A stretch of DNA of 64,000 nt from assembly GCA_963377175.1 (NCBI GenBank), contig CAUJNA010001447.1, forward strand, positions 939,811-1,003,810, given 5' to 3'. Source of the stretch: Effrenium voratum. Taxonomy: Eukaryota; Sar; Dinophyceae; Suessiales; Symbiodiniaceae. Within the stretch, counting starts at the first letter, position 1; the number at the start of each line of letters is the position of its first letter. Position numbers and translations under genes: made by a program. Positions 1 through 11,645 of the stretch are shown piece after piece. The notes beneath the pieces are model-generated. The model searched no databases. It was not told the DNA's origin and worked only from the letters and a program-made list of their open reading frames with translations.

Positions 1-600
1 AGCAAACTCCGGAGATTGTTCTACTGGCCTCGTGCGGCTGCCGTCTTGGATCCCTCCACCGGTGGCTTTTTCAATGGAAAACCTGTGCCAAGTAGAATTC
101 TGCCCCTCTTTCACGGAGACAGGGATGAGGAAATATGGTCTAACGGTATTTCGCACCCCCATTCTAATCGTTGCGAAAGACTTGGAATGGTTCCATCCGG
201 AACCTTGTTTCGGGAGGTATCTGTTGGCCTCTCGCACTGTGCGTGAACAACATCCACTTCGCAGCTGAGATGGATGACATCCCATCTGCAAATTGTGCAA
301 TGATTCCAAAACATGAAATAATATTTAAACAAATGGAACCCCAAGCAAGGATATTTACCTTGGTAAGCTCGTTTACCTCCAGGTGAGCTCGATTCATATA
401 TTTTGCAGATCCCATGTTAAATAATAATAAAAAAGGCACCAACTCGGATTCTCTCCTTGCTGGTGCTCAGTCCGGAATGAGAAATGGAATGAACCCAGGC
501 TTTCGTCTCCTTTTCCAGGAAACCACCAGATGGATGGCTTATCTCGGGTTCATTCCAGTTCTTCTTCCCTACTGAGCACCAGCAAGTCTCCATCCCCAGC
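1..600. other. Intron of atpI copy 1 with an inverted-repeat element
   Basis: Lies between the last visible exon of atpI copy 1 and the missing downstream exons. It holds one family B element (456-586). Nothing else is recognisable; the short open frames here have no protein-like content. Confidence 0.5.
456..586. mobile_element. Family B short inverted-repeat (MITE-like) element
   Basis: Begins CTTGCTGGTGCTCAG and ends CTGAGCACCAGCAAG, a 15-bp perfect terminal inverted repeat around about 100 bp with inner GGAATGA and TCATTCC arms. Related copies are at 5086-5200, 33872-33965, 34173-34298 and about 43455-43566. It is non-coding and sits inside an atpI intron. Confidence 0.75.
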
Positions 601-617
601 CAAGACGTCCAGGTGAC

Positions 618-673
618 GGCTTGGTAAAGTCCTCCAGGATGTTGATGGGCAGCAGGATGGGTGTTGGCTTCAC
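618..673 (-). CDS. atpI: atpI copy 1 exon ([17 protein letters not shown])
   Basis: Reads [19 protein letters not shown], an almost invariant AtpI segment, with a GAG acceptor and a GT donor splitting the last Pro codon. It is the last exon of copy 1 inside the window. Confidence 0.87.
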
Positions 674-3600
674 CTCAGTGCTGGTCCCCTTCCGGAGCAG
701 AAGCCATCTGCGAATCTGGTGAGGCATATCTACTCAAGCGGCTGTGGGTCAAAATGAATCCACCAGGGACCGCAGGTTTTAGCTCCCACTGGAGCTCTAG
801 ATGGCTGTGCCGCTGTGCCTGTGTAGCCTCCCAACATACAACCTGTCCAGAAAATTCTGGAAGACCATTTGCCGATTTGCCTCTTTTCACGGGCGAGCGC
901 AACGCTTTCCGCCCAGCCGGAGCCAAGGCGCATAGCGAGCGAAGTAGCCCAGGCCCTTCTTGGCGAGGCCACCACCAAAGTAGGCCAAAGAGGTGAGCCT
1001 CAGAATGCCACTTCTCAGGTCTGGCGCCACTTCTCATCTTCACGTCGACCAAACTCCTTCTGGGGACAAAAAAAGGGCCCACCAATCGGAGAAAATGAAA
1101 AAAAAACTGGTCCACCGCAATCCTTTCTTGAAGGATCCGCCTCCAATCCAACCCACCCTTCCCTCCCCCACCACCGTACTGTACACATAACCCCGCCCCC
1201 ACCTCCCCTCCCATTCCGAGGTGTGCACAGACTGAGTGCCACCGTGGTGTTGATGTTGTTGGTGGGCGCCGCAAGCTCACCTGCGAGTCTGTCCCACCGA
1301 CTCGGAGACCTCTCTGCAGAGTTTCTTGTTGTGCCTCACAGTGGTCTAAAGCGCTCAAGGGGTTGGTACTAGATTCTGGAAATGGACTTCGGAGCCCTTT
1401 TGAAGTTGGAATGTTGAGGGAACCAAAAGAGGAAAGCAAACGTCTTGGGGGGGCCCTACTTTGTGGAGAGGTTCCTGACCCTCCATGCCAACCCCAAGGT
1501 ACAGGATCCGGTCTGTCCAGCATCACCCGCGCCGTTCGGCACGGTGTGCAGTAGGTCGATTTGGCCCAAGCCCCTGGATACTCCAAGACGACCAAAGCCG
1601 CCGCTAAGATACGATTGTTGCGAGCCCTCAAGTGTCGAGGGCTGTCAAATGATTCCCAACAGCAAGCAAATGAGCATCCTTGATGCACTTGTTGGAGGCT
1701 GTCACACCAATTGTTGTGTTTGGTGTGGGTGTCTTTCAAAACTCATCAGCAGCAAAAAGCAGGTTGTGGGTTGCAAGCACCAGGGTCAAAGTGAATGGCG
1801 CAATTCCCTTGGTGTGGGTAAGAAATGGGGATGGGAAAACTAAACTGGGGTGGGGGGGGATTGTGCCATCTACTTTCACCCAAGAGGGCAGGGTCTTTGG
1901 CATGCCTGGAGGCTGCGGACACGCCCCGTTTTGAGAGAAGAGCGCGCGCGAACCCAAGCTATCAGGGGGTACGTGTCACAACGGCTTCCTTTTGATTTGA
2001 AAAGGATGCCATCAGTCAACCTCTAGCGAGTCAAGCTAGGGCTACCGCAAGGTATCGGGACTTGTGTGATGCGACCATCGCCTCGTTGTTTCCGCGCGCC
2101 TGCCGGGATCTCGAACATCTTCCAAGGGATCAGCGCACCGGACCAGTTGCTCACGAAGATGAACAGGAAGATGGTGGAGATGAACGGCACCCACGGCCTC
2201 AGACTCAAGCTGCAAGTGCCTGCAAACCCGCCCATTTTGCGTGGTGTTCCTGTTGGGTTCCCTGCACAAAGGGGTACCAACCCAAAAAAACGACACCCTC
2301 TTGGGTCCCTTGCCTGTAGAAGGACTCGCCCAAGTTGTTCTTGGCAATGTCGGAAGTGAAGCCCAATGCCATCTCCTTGCATAAGATCCAAGCACTTCAT
2401 GTTCCAATCATTGCAGGGCTACATTGACCTCATGCATCCGACATCCAAAACCCCAGAAAGCAGTAGACAAAATTGCTACACATCTACAGTGCTACAACCT
2501 GTGTTGTAACACACAACTCGGCTCAAGCCGGTGCTCTGCGCGGTGCCTCAACTAGGTCCTCCAGATTTGAGAGCTTAGAATAAGGGTGCCCGATCTTTTT
2601 CTGTAGTCTACTTTCGTAGGGGAACCCTTCCCCAAAAGAACGGTTAAGAAAGGGCACCTAGCTGGGGGACCTAGTCAGGCAAAAGCTCGCCACATCAAAT
2701 CGAGCGAGAGCCCATGCCCGGCGCCTGGAAGTTCCGAACTCCCGAGGGTGCGCCGAACTCGCTCACGGGGGCTTTGGCATGGCGCACCACGTTCAGGACC
2801 TGAGTCAGAATCAAAACCTCTTGATTGGGTACCCAAAGCAAAGGGGGGCCTTCTGATTCGTCTTCTTTTGTTTAAAGGAACAAATCAACAAACACTGGAC
2901 TTGAGTCATAGTCAAAACCTGGTATTAAAAAAGAAGAAGAAAAGAAACTGCCCTGGCAGTCTGCAATCGTTTCTGGTTGGGACTATCCCTTACTAACCTT
3001 GATCTACCCGGACTTTGAGCAAGTGGCTTACCTGAGCGCAAGCCTTTCGCCAGATGTTCTAATCTACGTTGTCGGCCTTGCCCCTAGGAAACCAACCAAC
3101 AAGGCGATGCTTGAACCCAAGAAGGGGAACTATGGGTGCACCCAGTATTGGGGGGGTACCCCAAAAACGGGCATGGGACGGGAAATTCCAGGGGGACACT
3201 CCACACCTGAACTGTGCCAACCAGGTGATCTTTTGGCTTCCCTCCAAGGGGAAGCTACAAATGTCCGAATGTCTGTCCCTCTCTTGTTTTGTAGTCTGCC
3301 CCCAAAGCCCAAAGCCAAGTGGGCCAATGTGTGCCACCTGATTTTGAACTTAGGAAAACAAAGTCTAACTGACACCCCCCAACCCGGCTAGACATGACGC
3401 CGAGGGGCGCTGACCATGGACCGCGCCGTGAAGAGCGCCGCCGGCAGCAGCGTGGCGCCCGAGAAGGCGGGGATCGCCGCCTTTCCGCGCGGATTGTTTT
3501 TTTTTTTGGGGGGGGAGACGGTGACGTCGACCAGGTCCTCCAGATTAGAGAGGTTAGAATAAGGGTAAATGGGCACTACTGGGGGACCTAGTGGAGATGC

Positions 3601-4772
3601 GGCGATGCTTGAGCCTTTTGGTCAAAGGATTCAAAGCTGGGTAGCTGGAGGAAGTGGTCCCTTTTGAGAAAGAACCCAAACAAGAAATACTGAAGTGGCA
3701 GGCCACCGGCTCACGGCGCCTCGCTCGCCTCGCTCGCAGTGCTGGACATCTGCATCTGTCTGGTCGGAATCGCCCCGCGGTGCTGGGGTGGCGCCTCTGC
3801 AGCAATTGATTGGATGTCCCACAGGAAGCAATACGAGCCAAATGACCAAAAGTTTAGTCCCAGAACCATGACTAATGTTGATCCAGAAAAAATAAGCCTG
3901 TCCGTATTCATAGGGGCGCTCAAAGGGGGCACCTATTGATCCACCAGGGGTGTATTCATCTGGGGTTGACATTAAACTTGGCTTCGAAGTACCTCACTAC
4001 CTCCGCATGGTCTCATCACTGGGTCTGGGGCCTAGTTCCCTGACCATGGGTCGGAATCTTGTAGCCTACAAAGCGGGTTGAGCATCTCATATGTGAATGC
4101 AAACACGTGTGCGTACAGGCCAGAAATCCAGCCAAGATAGCCAGGCAGGCAAAGCAAGCCATTTGTGTTGCCATTGGGGGGGTTCCTGGCAAAGTATGTT
4201 TCTTTGTCACCCATCGGCTCTTGCGCCAAAGCACAGGCTCACAATAAGGGCAAGCTTGGCTCCCGTGAGTCTGAACACATGCAACTCGGAAAACTCACGT
4301 TCGTCCCTCCTGAGTTCGCTGGATCTTGGGGCCAACGACTTTGAGGCCTGGGAATCACAGAGTGCGTTCGGTGAGTCAATCTCACCGCATGCCCCCTGTG
4401 TTTCTCACCAACAACTAGTTGTCCAAGCTGCCAAAGGCGGTCCTAGGTTCATAAAACTCTTGAGGTCTCACGCAATAGAGGACCATACGTTCAAAGACTC
4501 CGCCAGAATTTTGCCTAGGCCCAACCAGTTGTTTCATAATTTTCCCCCTCCTTTTCTTCCAGAAACACGGAGGGACACCCCTACCTCACCTCCTTCCCCC
4601 CCCCCCGCCCGCCTCCCCCCAGCCGCCTCCCCCTCCCCCCAGCGGCTCCTGCGCCGCCGCGCCGCGGGGCGCCACGAAGGCGCGGCAGGCCGCGAGGCCC
4701 GCCGCCAGCGCGGCCAAGGACAGCAGCGCCGAGCGGGACCGCAGCCTCGGGGTTCGGCGGCTGCGGCTTCGG
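618..4772 (-). CDS. atpI: ATP synthase CF0 subunit a (AtpI), tandem copy 1, 3' end beyond window
   Basis: Subunit a (subunit IV) of the plastid F0 channel, a thylakoid membrane protein that passes protons to the c-ring. Exons read in order on the minus strand: presequence about 4772-4640, 3480-3401, 2799-2725, 2375-2314, 2197-2100, 1280-1229, 998-932 and 673-618. Joined, they run without a frame break from GVRNFQ through the PWVPF and FVSNWSG region, [34 protein letters not shown] and [17 protein letters not shown], the order of cyanobacterial and plastid AtpI. The exon with the essential stator arginine (SFRLFGN) and the last helices must lie left of base 1. Introns use GC or GT donors. A nuclear, intron-rich atpI fits peridinin dinoflagellates, where this gene has left the plastid minicircles. 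I could not find a convincing exon for the first membrane helix. Confidence 0.85.
932..998 (-). CDS. atpI: atpI copy 1 exon ([19 protein letters not shown])
   Basis: Reads [20 protein letters not shown] then RY, matching the conserved AYF.aGL.KKGLgYF segment. It ends TAT before a GC donor. The equivalent site in copy 2 is TAC before a GA donor. Confidence 0.87.
1229..1280 (-). CDS. atpI: atpI copy 1 exon ([15 protein letters not shown])
   Basis: Minus-strand exon reading [17 protein letters not shown], the conserved loop with Asn/Thr residues of AtpI. The donor is GT here; the equivalent intron of copy 2 has a GC donor. Confidence 0.82.
2100..2197 (-). CDS. atpI: atpI copy 1 exon (WVPF..FVSNWSG helix)
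   Basis: A 98-nt exon reading [19 protein letters not shown] and ending in EIPAG. This is the most diagnostic segment of plastid AtpI. It ends before a GC donor. The copy 2 exon at 12037-12134 encodes the same protein segment. Confidence 0.9.
2314..2375 (-). CDS. atpI: atpI copy 1 exon (DIAK..GE..YR segment)
   Basis: Reads [20 protein letters not shown] and ends in TACAG before a GC donor. Joining to the next exon restores Tyr-Arg-Pro-Trp-Val-Pro-Phe as in cyanobacterial AtpI. The following intron is only about 116 nt. Confidence 0.75.
2552..2674. mobile_element. Family A inverted-repeat element, copy 1
   Basis: About 123 bp, starting CTAGGTCCTCCAG and ending CTGGGGGACCTAG, with a conserved core (TTAGAATAAGGGT, then GTAGTCTA and AGGGGAACCCTTCCCC). 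It lies in the atpI copy 1 intron between exons 2725-2799 and 2314-2375. The ends read AG|GT and AG, as splice sites would. Confidence 0.8.
2725..2799 (-). CDS. atpI: atpI copy 1 exon, stromal segment before the PWVPF helix
   Basis: A 75-nt exon reading [15 protein letters not shown] then GVRNFQ, bounded by a TCAG acceptor and CAG followed by a GC donor. The end matches the (Q/R)NF segment that precedes helix 2 in AtpI. The matching exon in copy 2 is 12788-12862. Confidence 0.6.
2810..3400. other. Intron of atpI copy 1, nothing recognised
   Basis: A 600-bp stretch between two atpI exons. The exon for the first membrane helix of AtpI would be expected here or slightly upstream, but neither strand shows a convincing match. 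Several open frames in this stretch have no family resemblance. Confidence 0.4.
3401..3480 (-). CDS. atpI: atpI copy 1, presequence-like exon shared with copy 2
   Basis: Reads [18 protein letters not shown] on the minus strand. The same block occurs in copy 2 at 14279-14369. The copies differ by an in-frame 6-base gap and by a CGG/AGG change that is synonymous (Arg) in this frame but Arg/Leu on the plus strand, which supports minus-strand coding. The exon end is CCTCG followed by GC here and GA in copy 2. Confidence 0.45.
3531..3591. mobile_element. Family A element, internally deleted copy
   Basis: Both family A ends are present (AGGTCCTCCAGAT and CTGGGGGACCTAG) with the TTAGAATAAGGGT block, but the middle half is missing, leaving about 61 bp. 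It sits just upstream of the 3401-3480 exon. Confidence 0.7.
4640..4772 (-). CDS. atpI: Putative plastid-targeting presequence exon of atpI copy 1
   Basis: The minus-strand frame reads a basic stretch, then [20 protein letters not shown]. That is a signal-peptide-like hydrophobic core directly followed by FVAP, the usual start of the transit peptide in dinoflagellate plastid proteins, and then an Ala/Gly/Pro-rich tail. No in-frame ATG was found, so the start codon is probably in another exon. Assignment to atpI rests on position only. GC content is very high here. Confidence 0.5.
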
Positions 4773-4930
4773 TGCTTGGCTCGGCTTGGCGTTGGTCTCA
4801 GCAGATAGATTGGTGAAACTGTGCGTTGGCTTACCCACCCTAGGGGTTTGGTTTGCTGGGTGCGTTAGGTAGCTAGGTCCTCCAGTAGATAGCAACCCGA
4901 CCATATTCTAATTCTGTATGCCCGTATTGT

Positions 4931-5051
4931 CTAGGTCCTCCAGATTTGAGAGGTTGGAATGAGGGTGCCCAATTTGTTCTGCAGTCTATTTTAGTAGGGG
5001 AACCCTCCCAACCAAAAAAGGGGAGAGAAAGGGCACTACTAGAGGACCTAG
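4931..5051. mobile_element. Family A element, copy 3
   Basis: Starts CTAGGTCCTCCAG, has GTTGGAATGAGGGTGCCC and a GTCTATTTTAGTAGGGG core, and ends AGAGGACCTAG. A separate left-end fragment (CTAGGTCCTCCAGTAGA) lies just before it at about 4872-4888. Confidence 0.78.
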
Positions 5052-5085
5052 GTAGGGAATGAACCTGGTCCTCTAGCCACGCACC

Positions 5086-5200
5086 AGCAAGTTGGGTTGG
5101 TCAGGTCGGAATGACCCCAGGGAATGAACCGTTTTGGGGATTTCTATGGGGCATTCCATTTCTCATTCCCTGCCGATCGAACCAGCAGGTCGGGGGGCTG
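5086..5200. mobile_element. Family B element, diverged copy
   Basis: Contains GCACCAGCAAGTTGG at one side and AACCAGCAGGTCGG at the other, with GGAATGA and TTCATTCC-like arms between. The ends are less well paired than in the copy at 456-586. Confidence 0.55.
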
Positions 5201-6027
5201 TCGTCGATGTGCGCGCTGAAGAGGTGGGTGGGTTGTTGGCTTGGTTGGGGGGCTTGCTTGCTGGGTGATGGGGTGGTCGGTTGGCTTGGGGTTGGCAAGA
5301 TTTGAAGGGAAAGCACAGAAACCTCGGGGTGGAAAATCCTGATTGAGGGTACTCTGGATGCTTTGGAATTCCCGCGGATTCGCCGTTCACCTACATTTGC
5401 TGCTATAATCCCAGAACCCAAGCAAGACTTGAATTCCCCGTGTAGAGGACCTACATGATGGCAAGGTAGACAAAATTCCGCACCCCAAAAAGAGAGTGTT
5501 GAAGAACTCTACTTGGAAGCTCGATCTTCGTAGGTCTTTACCATCCCTCGAAGCTCAGCCGCATGGGGAAGCAAATTTGGGGCCACTGCCGCGTACATGG
5601 ATGGGACACCGCTGAGTGTCTTTGGGAACCCCCCAGCCCAAACTTGCTTCCTGGGCTTCTGGCATCTTCACAGGCAGGTCGTTGGCAGGACAAAAAGAAA
5701 CAACCTCTACCCTTCAGATCCAGCGGCCGTCGGACGCAGGCACATGTACCAAGCTCTGCTCTGCGCCAAAAAAAATGCGCCAACCCTGCGCGCACCACCC
5801 GCAAAACCTGATCGAGGGATTTCGCCCCCACGTCTCCTTTCGCCCGCTGGGCGTCTCAGAAAGCGCTCCGCTTTTCGAGCAACAACTCGTCATCCTCTCT
5901 CTGACATGTTCCTGGCTCTGGAGAAAACCACCCATATTTTCTTCTGGTAGAAAGCTCCATTCGATCCCTGCGGCGCGCTTGAGGCTTTATCTACCACTCC
6001 TTTTTCGGAAAAGCGCGGGTGGTCGGC
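5201..6027. other. Spacer between atpI copies, no gene recognised
   Basis: Region between the 5' side of copy 1 and the stop codon of copy 2. It would hold the 3' UTR of copy 2 and the promoter of copy 1. No splice-leader relic, poly-A signal or further exon was recognised by eye. Confidence 0.4.
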
Positions 6028-6092
6028 TCACTCCAGGGCTTCGTGGATGTAGGCTGCGGCCAAAGTGGAGAAGATAAGTGCCTGGATGGAGC
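6028..6092 (-). CDS. atpI: atpI copy 2 last exon
   Basis: After a TGTCAG acceptor it reads [20 protein letters not shown] then Glu and TGA. This is the last helix of AtpI; most plastid proteins read AAAYIGES here. It gives the true 3' end of the coding sequence. Confidence 0.9.
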
Positions 6093-9000
6093 CTGACAGC
6101 GCAAATGATTTGGTGTTGAGGCAACCCACAAAGGGGGTAGGTATACAAGGAGAATCCACGGGTCATGAGAGCATGGATCTGCAAGCTTTAGAATCCCAAA
6201 ACCTGAAAGGTTTGGCCAAGCAAGTAAGGGGCTTGGCCATTTTTTACCTCAGGAGAGCCAAGAAGATGGCGCAAATAGAAATATTCACCTCACAATGGTG
6301 ATTTGGATTGGTGATTCGGAGGTCGGGGCTCACATTCCCATCCTCCACAAGAGCCAGAAGTTCAAATACCCACCAACCCGAACCGTCGTATCATGGGTAG
6401 CTTGGAGCACATGAAGAAAGCGCACGCTCAAAGTAGACCTTCATCATCGCTGTTATTTTTTGGGTGCCCTTTCCAAGTGCGTGTTCACGTTTGTGTTTGT
6501 GATTGGAATTGCTTTTGCATCTGCGCTTGCGTTTGAGTTTGTGCTTGTGTGTGTGTGTTGTCTTTTTGTGCATTTGTGTATGTGTGTCTGTGTGTCTGTG
6601 TTTGTGTGCTTGCGTATTTGTGTTGGTTGTGTTTGTTTGTTGTGCTTTGTGCTTTGCGATTTGTGTGTTTCGGTGCTTGTGTGCTTGTGTTTGCCTTCGC
6701 GTTTGTGGCGTGTGCTTGTGTTTGCTTTTTTGGTTTGTTTTTTGTTGTTGTTGTGTTTTTGGTTTTTCTTCGGTGTTTTTGCTGTGTTTGTTTGTTTTTT
6801 TGGTGTACTTTAGGGCTTCCCCGGGGAAACGATCATCCAATTCCCAGTGGTTGATCCCCGCCTGCGAAGAGGCCCAGGCCCATGATCGGCAGGGGGATGA
6901 CAAAGGGCACCAAGAAGCACAGCACCTCGCGGTGAATCCAAGGAGAATCCAACGCCCCCCCCCCCGCTGGGTGGTTGATGTGAAACCTCCCAAATCCAGA
7001 AAAAAAGATTGAAACCTCCCCAGACCCGTGGTAAAAAACGGAGAAGAAGAAAAAAGAAGACCCCCGCTGGTGCCTGCCCTTTCTTGGTGAGAATCCATCA
7101 CTCGTGGACATATGTTCGCACCTTTTCCGGCTGGAGGTTTTGAGTCGGTTTCTCGGACCTCCACTGCCCAAGTTGGTTCGACTTCTTCTTTTTGGAGGGG
7201 CCCCTTTATCATCAGCCACCAAGAAAGGACGGCCTGATTTTTGGCTCCCTTTCAAACCAAAAGGCAAACAAAAGATGTGTAGTCATCCGTCATTTCAGCA
7301 AATGGAAGGCAACTAGGGTAACTAGAGCGTTGACTTCTGGCGGACAATTCTGCAGGTTCGATGGATGTAAGAGATCCCAAAGTCTATGTCAAATGTACCC
7401 AGTTCAAAAAAAAAAAACCTCCAAATCTGTTCCAATTCAAACAGGTTGGTGGAACCACAGGTAGTCCTTCCCGTGAAATGGCGCGGGGGTCGCTGGAAAG
7501 TCCATCCAACAAACAACCCCCAGTTGATGGCTTGGACTACTGGGGACTTCAATCTCTGGTTCGTGTAACCTCCAAACCACCAAACCACCAATTGGAGGAA
7601 ATCAACAGTAAGATTGTGGGTGGCTCTCCTCTGCGTCTCGCATGTGGGGGTGTCTCTTCTTCTTTCTGAGGGCACCTTTGTGGGAATGTTTCAGGGGTAA
7701 GCCAATGGGGAAAACGCCCGTTCGTTACTCCCAGTTGTGCTTCCCAATCTTTCTAGGGATCCTGCTGTGCTTCCGAAAGATCGGAATCGGATCCCGCTTG
7801 GGGAATCATTCCATCCTCTGATTCTGGAGTTGCTGGTGGAAAGCCCTCTTTTGGTATTTAAGGGATAAAGAAAACCCTGGCCGTTGGGTGACTCATTTGG
7901 CCATGGGTCCAAATCCCGTACCCCCAGTGAACATCCCAATGCCCACTAAGATTGGTTCTAAGATGTAAGATGGGTGGTGAATTCACCAACCCACCAAAAT
8001 GGGATCCCAAAACGGTTTTGACAACCACAGCCAAACGGCAAACCATTTAAGACCAAGGTGAAATGAGCACCCTCAAACATACAGAACAGGTCCTGAGCTT
8101 GCCGTTGGGTGACCCAAAATGGCTTGGAGAAAAAATGACTAAAATCTGCCGTCCATATCCTGTTGGTTTAATCTTGACCACCCATTTCTCATTTTGAAAG
8201 AAAAAATCGCGCCCCCACCGTGAGGCCAAGAGACGCCCACCGTGAGCTCGTCCGCCACCACGTTGCCGAACAGCCGGAAGCTCAGAGAGAGCCTCTGCAC
8301 AGAAAACTCCGTCTCCATCGTCTCCATCTCCCCCCCCGTTGTGCAGGGATCCGGATGCATGAAATACACCTGAACATTGCCTAACGTAAATGGTGGCTTC
8401 CAACTTTATTTTGGTGTGGAAAAAGCAACATGTTTCAAATGGTTGCAAAAGGAATATTTTACGGCTTTTAAGGAGCCCTGTTGTGTCATCCACGTTACTT
8501 GCCCAAACAATAAAGGAAGCTCTCTGCATGAAGACGCGCTCTTGCTCTTCTTACTTTTCCGTCGGAATGGGGATGGGCGCGGATGGGTGGACAAACAAAT
8601 GCTTTGAGGAGATCAATATCTCGGTGGTCCAAATGGGTGTGTTTTTGAGGGTACCCTGGATTGGTCCCAGTTACTTGCCCAAACAATAAAGGAAGTTCTG
8701 CCATCTACGTTCACCGACTCGTCTGATTTGTGATAGTCTGATTTTTGTGATTTGGATTGGTTTCGAGGCATTTGGATGGTTTCACTTTACCATCAAGGGA
8801 ATTGGAAAGAAGAAAAAAAACGAAGATCAAGCCACGAGTCACCAATTCAGGCTTAACCCCCTCAAAACCCGAGCCTCACGAGCAAAAAAAAAAAGCGAAC
8901 GAAACTGCAAGTCACATCCACAAAAAACCGAACCCTCAAATCCAGCACAAAAAGAAACCTCCCCAGACCAGTGGCCCTGGGGAAAACAAAACACGAGAAA

Positions 9001-11614
9001 AGGACAAGAGACCCCCGCTGGTGGTTGATTTGGAAGGGGCCCCTCCAAAAAAAGAACAAAATTGAGCTCCGGGAAACCGACTCAAAACCTCCAGGTGCTT
9101 GTTCGAACCAGGCAAAATGAAGGAAAATGTGTCCTTAAGATTCGATAGATTCTCTTTAAAAACCAACAGGGGGGGGGCAAATACAGCATGTTCATTTCAG
9201 CAAATGGAAGAACATTACCCAAACATATGTTTTTCCCTGTGACTTTTTCCAAGGCTGAGCCAGCTGCGGCTTAGTAAAGTCCTCCAGGATGTTGATCGGC
9301 AGCAAGATGGGCGTTGGCTTCACCTTCATTCGCGCTCTCGACCAGGCTAGGCAATCATGGCTGCGGGGAATGACTTCTGTGATACAACAGAAAGGGCTTC
9401 CCAAAGACTAACCCCCCATTAAAAAAAGGGAGATTCCCTTGTATCATAGAAGTGGGGATAAACCCCTTGATCCGACAACCCCGGGTAGCAATGTCTCAAC
9501 TATGGGGCTCCATAAAAACCGGAACAGCTGCCCTTTTGGCTGCAGGGATCGGTCAAAGGGACACCACCTGTGGGACAGCAAGATACGAGCACCGAATTTT
9601 CGTTGGCAAATCCAGGGCTTCATTGCCTGAAACCTTGCCAAGGCTCGTAGCGGGCGAAGTAGCCGAGGCCCTTCTTGGCAAGGCCACCACCAAAGTAGGC
9701 CAAAGAGGTGAGCCTCAAGAAGGTAGGTCGAAATAGATGACCCTGAGTAGACATATTCCCAATAGATGTCCCCTCTATTTTCCTGGTTTTCTCTTCCGTC
9801 TGCGATCCTTTCAAACACCTCAAGCGAGTCACAACTCACCCCCCTGCCCAAAACCATTGGGAATCACAATGATTAGGCCGCCTTTTCTTCAGGTGCGGAT
9901 TTGTTGCAACCCCAGGAATCAAACAGCACCTCAAACCCGGGGCTCCCTAAAAACCCCTGGTGCCCTTTGACTTCTTGGGGCGCACCTCCCCCCAAACCAC
10001 CGAGCCCCCCGAATCCGCTTCTCCGCGGCTCGAAGTCTTCGAGTCCGACGGAGCTGAGCCGGGCGCAGCGACAGCGCCACCGTGGTGTTGATGTTGTTCG
10101 TCGGGGCCGCCAGCTCGCCTGGTCAGCTCCAAGGACCCGGGCGATCGAGGGGCGAGGGGCGATCGAGGGGCCGACTGCGAGACGCCGGCCCGGGTGGGGT
10201 GGGCGGATGTATACGTATATGCAGCAGGTGTGCAGGCAGGTTGCATGGCATGGATACAACAACAGTAGCAACAGCAGCAACAGTTGGAAGGAATGTACAA
10301 GCACAAGATAGCACCACCACAATTCACAGGAGAGAACACCGCGTTTCAAGAATGGAACTACAAGACGATGCGACAGGCTGCTGAGACAGTGAAAGCAATC
10401 ACAACTACAAGTTACAATGATTAACTGGAAACAGCAGCACCTTCACAAGCGGTAGCAGAACAATGCATACAACTGAGCAACAACTTACACTACATCTTGG
10501 TGAGCACATGCGCTGGACCAGCATTAAAGATTTGCAGACATGGTGACTACTACACCGAAAATACTCCATCACTCCATCCCGCTTGGTACAAGAAGCATTA
10601 GGTACCTGACAAGGTTACTCAAGCCACAGCTCGACGAACAGAAGTTGAAGGAGAGCTTTACAACGTGGGAACTCCAACTCGCCAAATACAAACCGGACAA
10701 CGACACCCTCCTGTTAAAACAGCTATACTGCTCAATGAGACAAAAGGAGAAGTACAGCAACATTTACAACTACAAGCAGGAACATCACAACATACGTGCA
10801 GATCAGATTGCTGGTAATCGAGTACCACACAGCAGCCGCATCATTGAACAAGTTGCAAGCACTCGCATCAGGCAGCAGCAACAACCAAGGACCAGCACCA
10901 ATGGACACAGGCGCAACATGGTACAACAAAGACAAAGGCAAGAAAGGCAAGCGCAAGGGCAAAGGAAACCCCCACAAAGGCAAAGGCCATGGCGGCTACA
11001 CGAACAACAACTGCTACAACAATCGCAAAGGAGGAACAGGCAATCAGTACAATTGACCGGCAACAACAACCGGCGACAAAGACCCAACCGAAGAGCGCAT
11101 TACAGAAGGTTGCACCACATGTGATTTAATAATTCAAACCAAAGCAGGCACCATCTATCAGAAGTGCATCACGGAGGAGAGTACTGGTACAGAGAAGGTT
11201 AATACTGGAAGAGAGTACGCATCGAGCCACGCACAGCATTTTAAATACCACAGAAGACACACACACAATGGGCCAAACATCAACCGGCTTACACCTTGCT
11301 GACAAACCGAAGTACAACCAGCTGGAGAACAACGCAACACCAGCATGTAGAAATGTCTATATGTGCGCTTGCCCCCCCCCTGCCGTCTCACTGCATAATT
11401 GAGCTGGGGTTCAGTTGTTTCAGTGTGTTCAGTTTTGAAGTTATGGACTCTGACGGAAGCTGCAAGGCGCCTGCTTCGCAAAGGCCAACAAGTCTCACAG
11501 TACTGCAAATACAATTGAGTTCTGGGTTGCCTTGGGTGTTTTTCTCAGGGGGGGCTACCATATGACGTGTTTAATCTTATATAAATGTAGATATATATAT
11601 ATATATATAATGTG

Positions 11615-11645
<31 letters not shown>

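Noticed and set aside
675..1739. 354-codon minus-strand open frame
   Set aside because: It crosses two atpI exons in the wrong frame and the introns between; the true exons are read in other frames.
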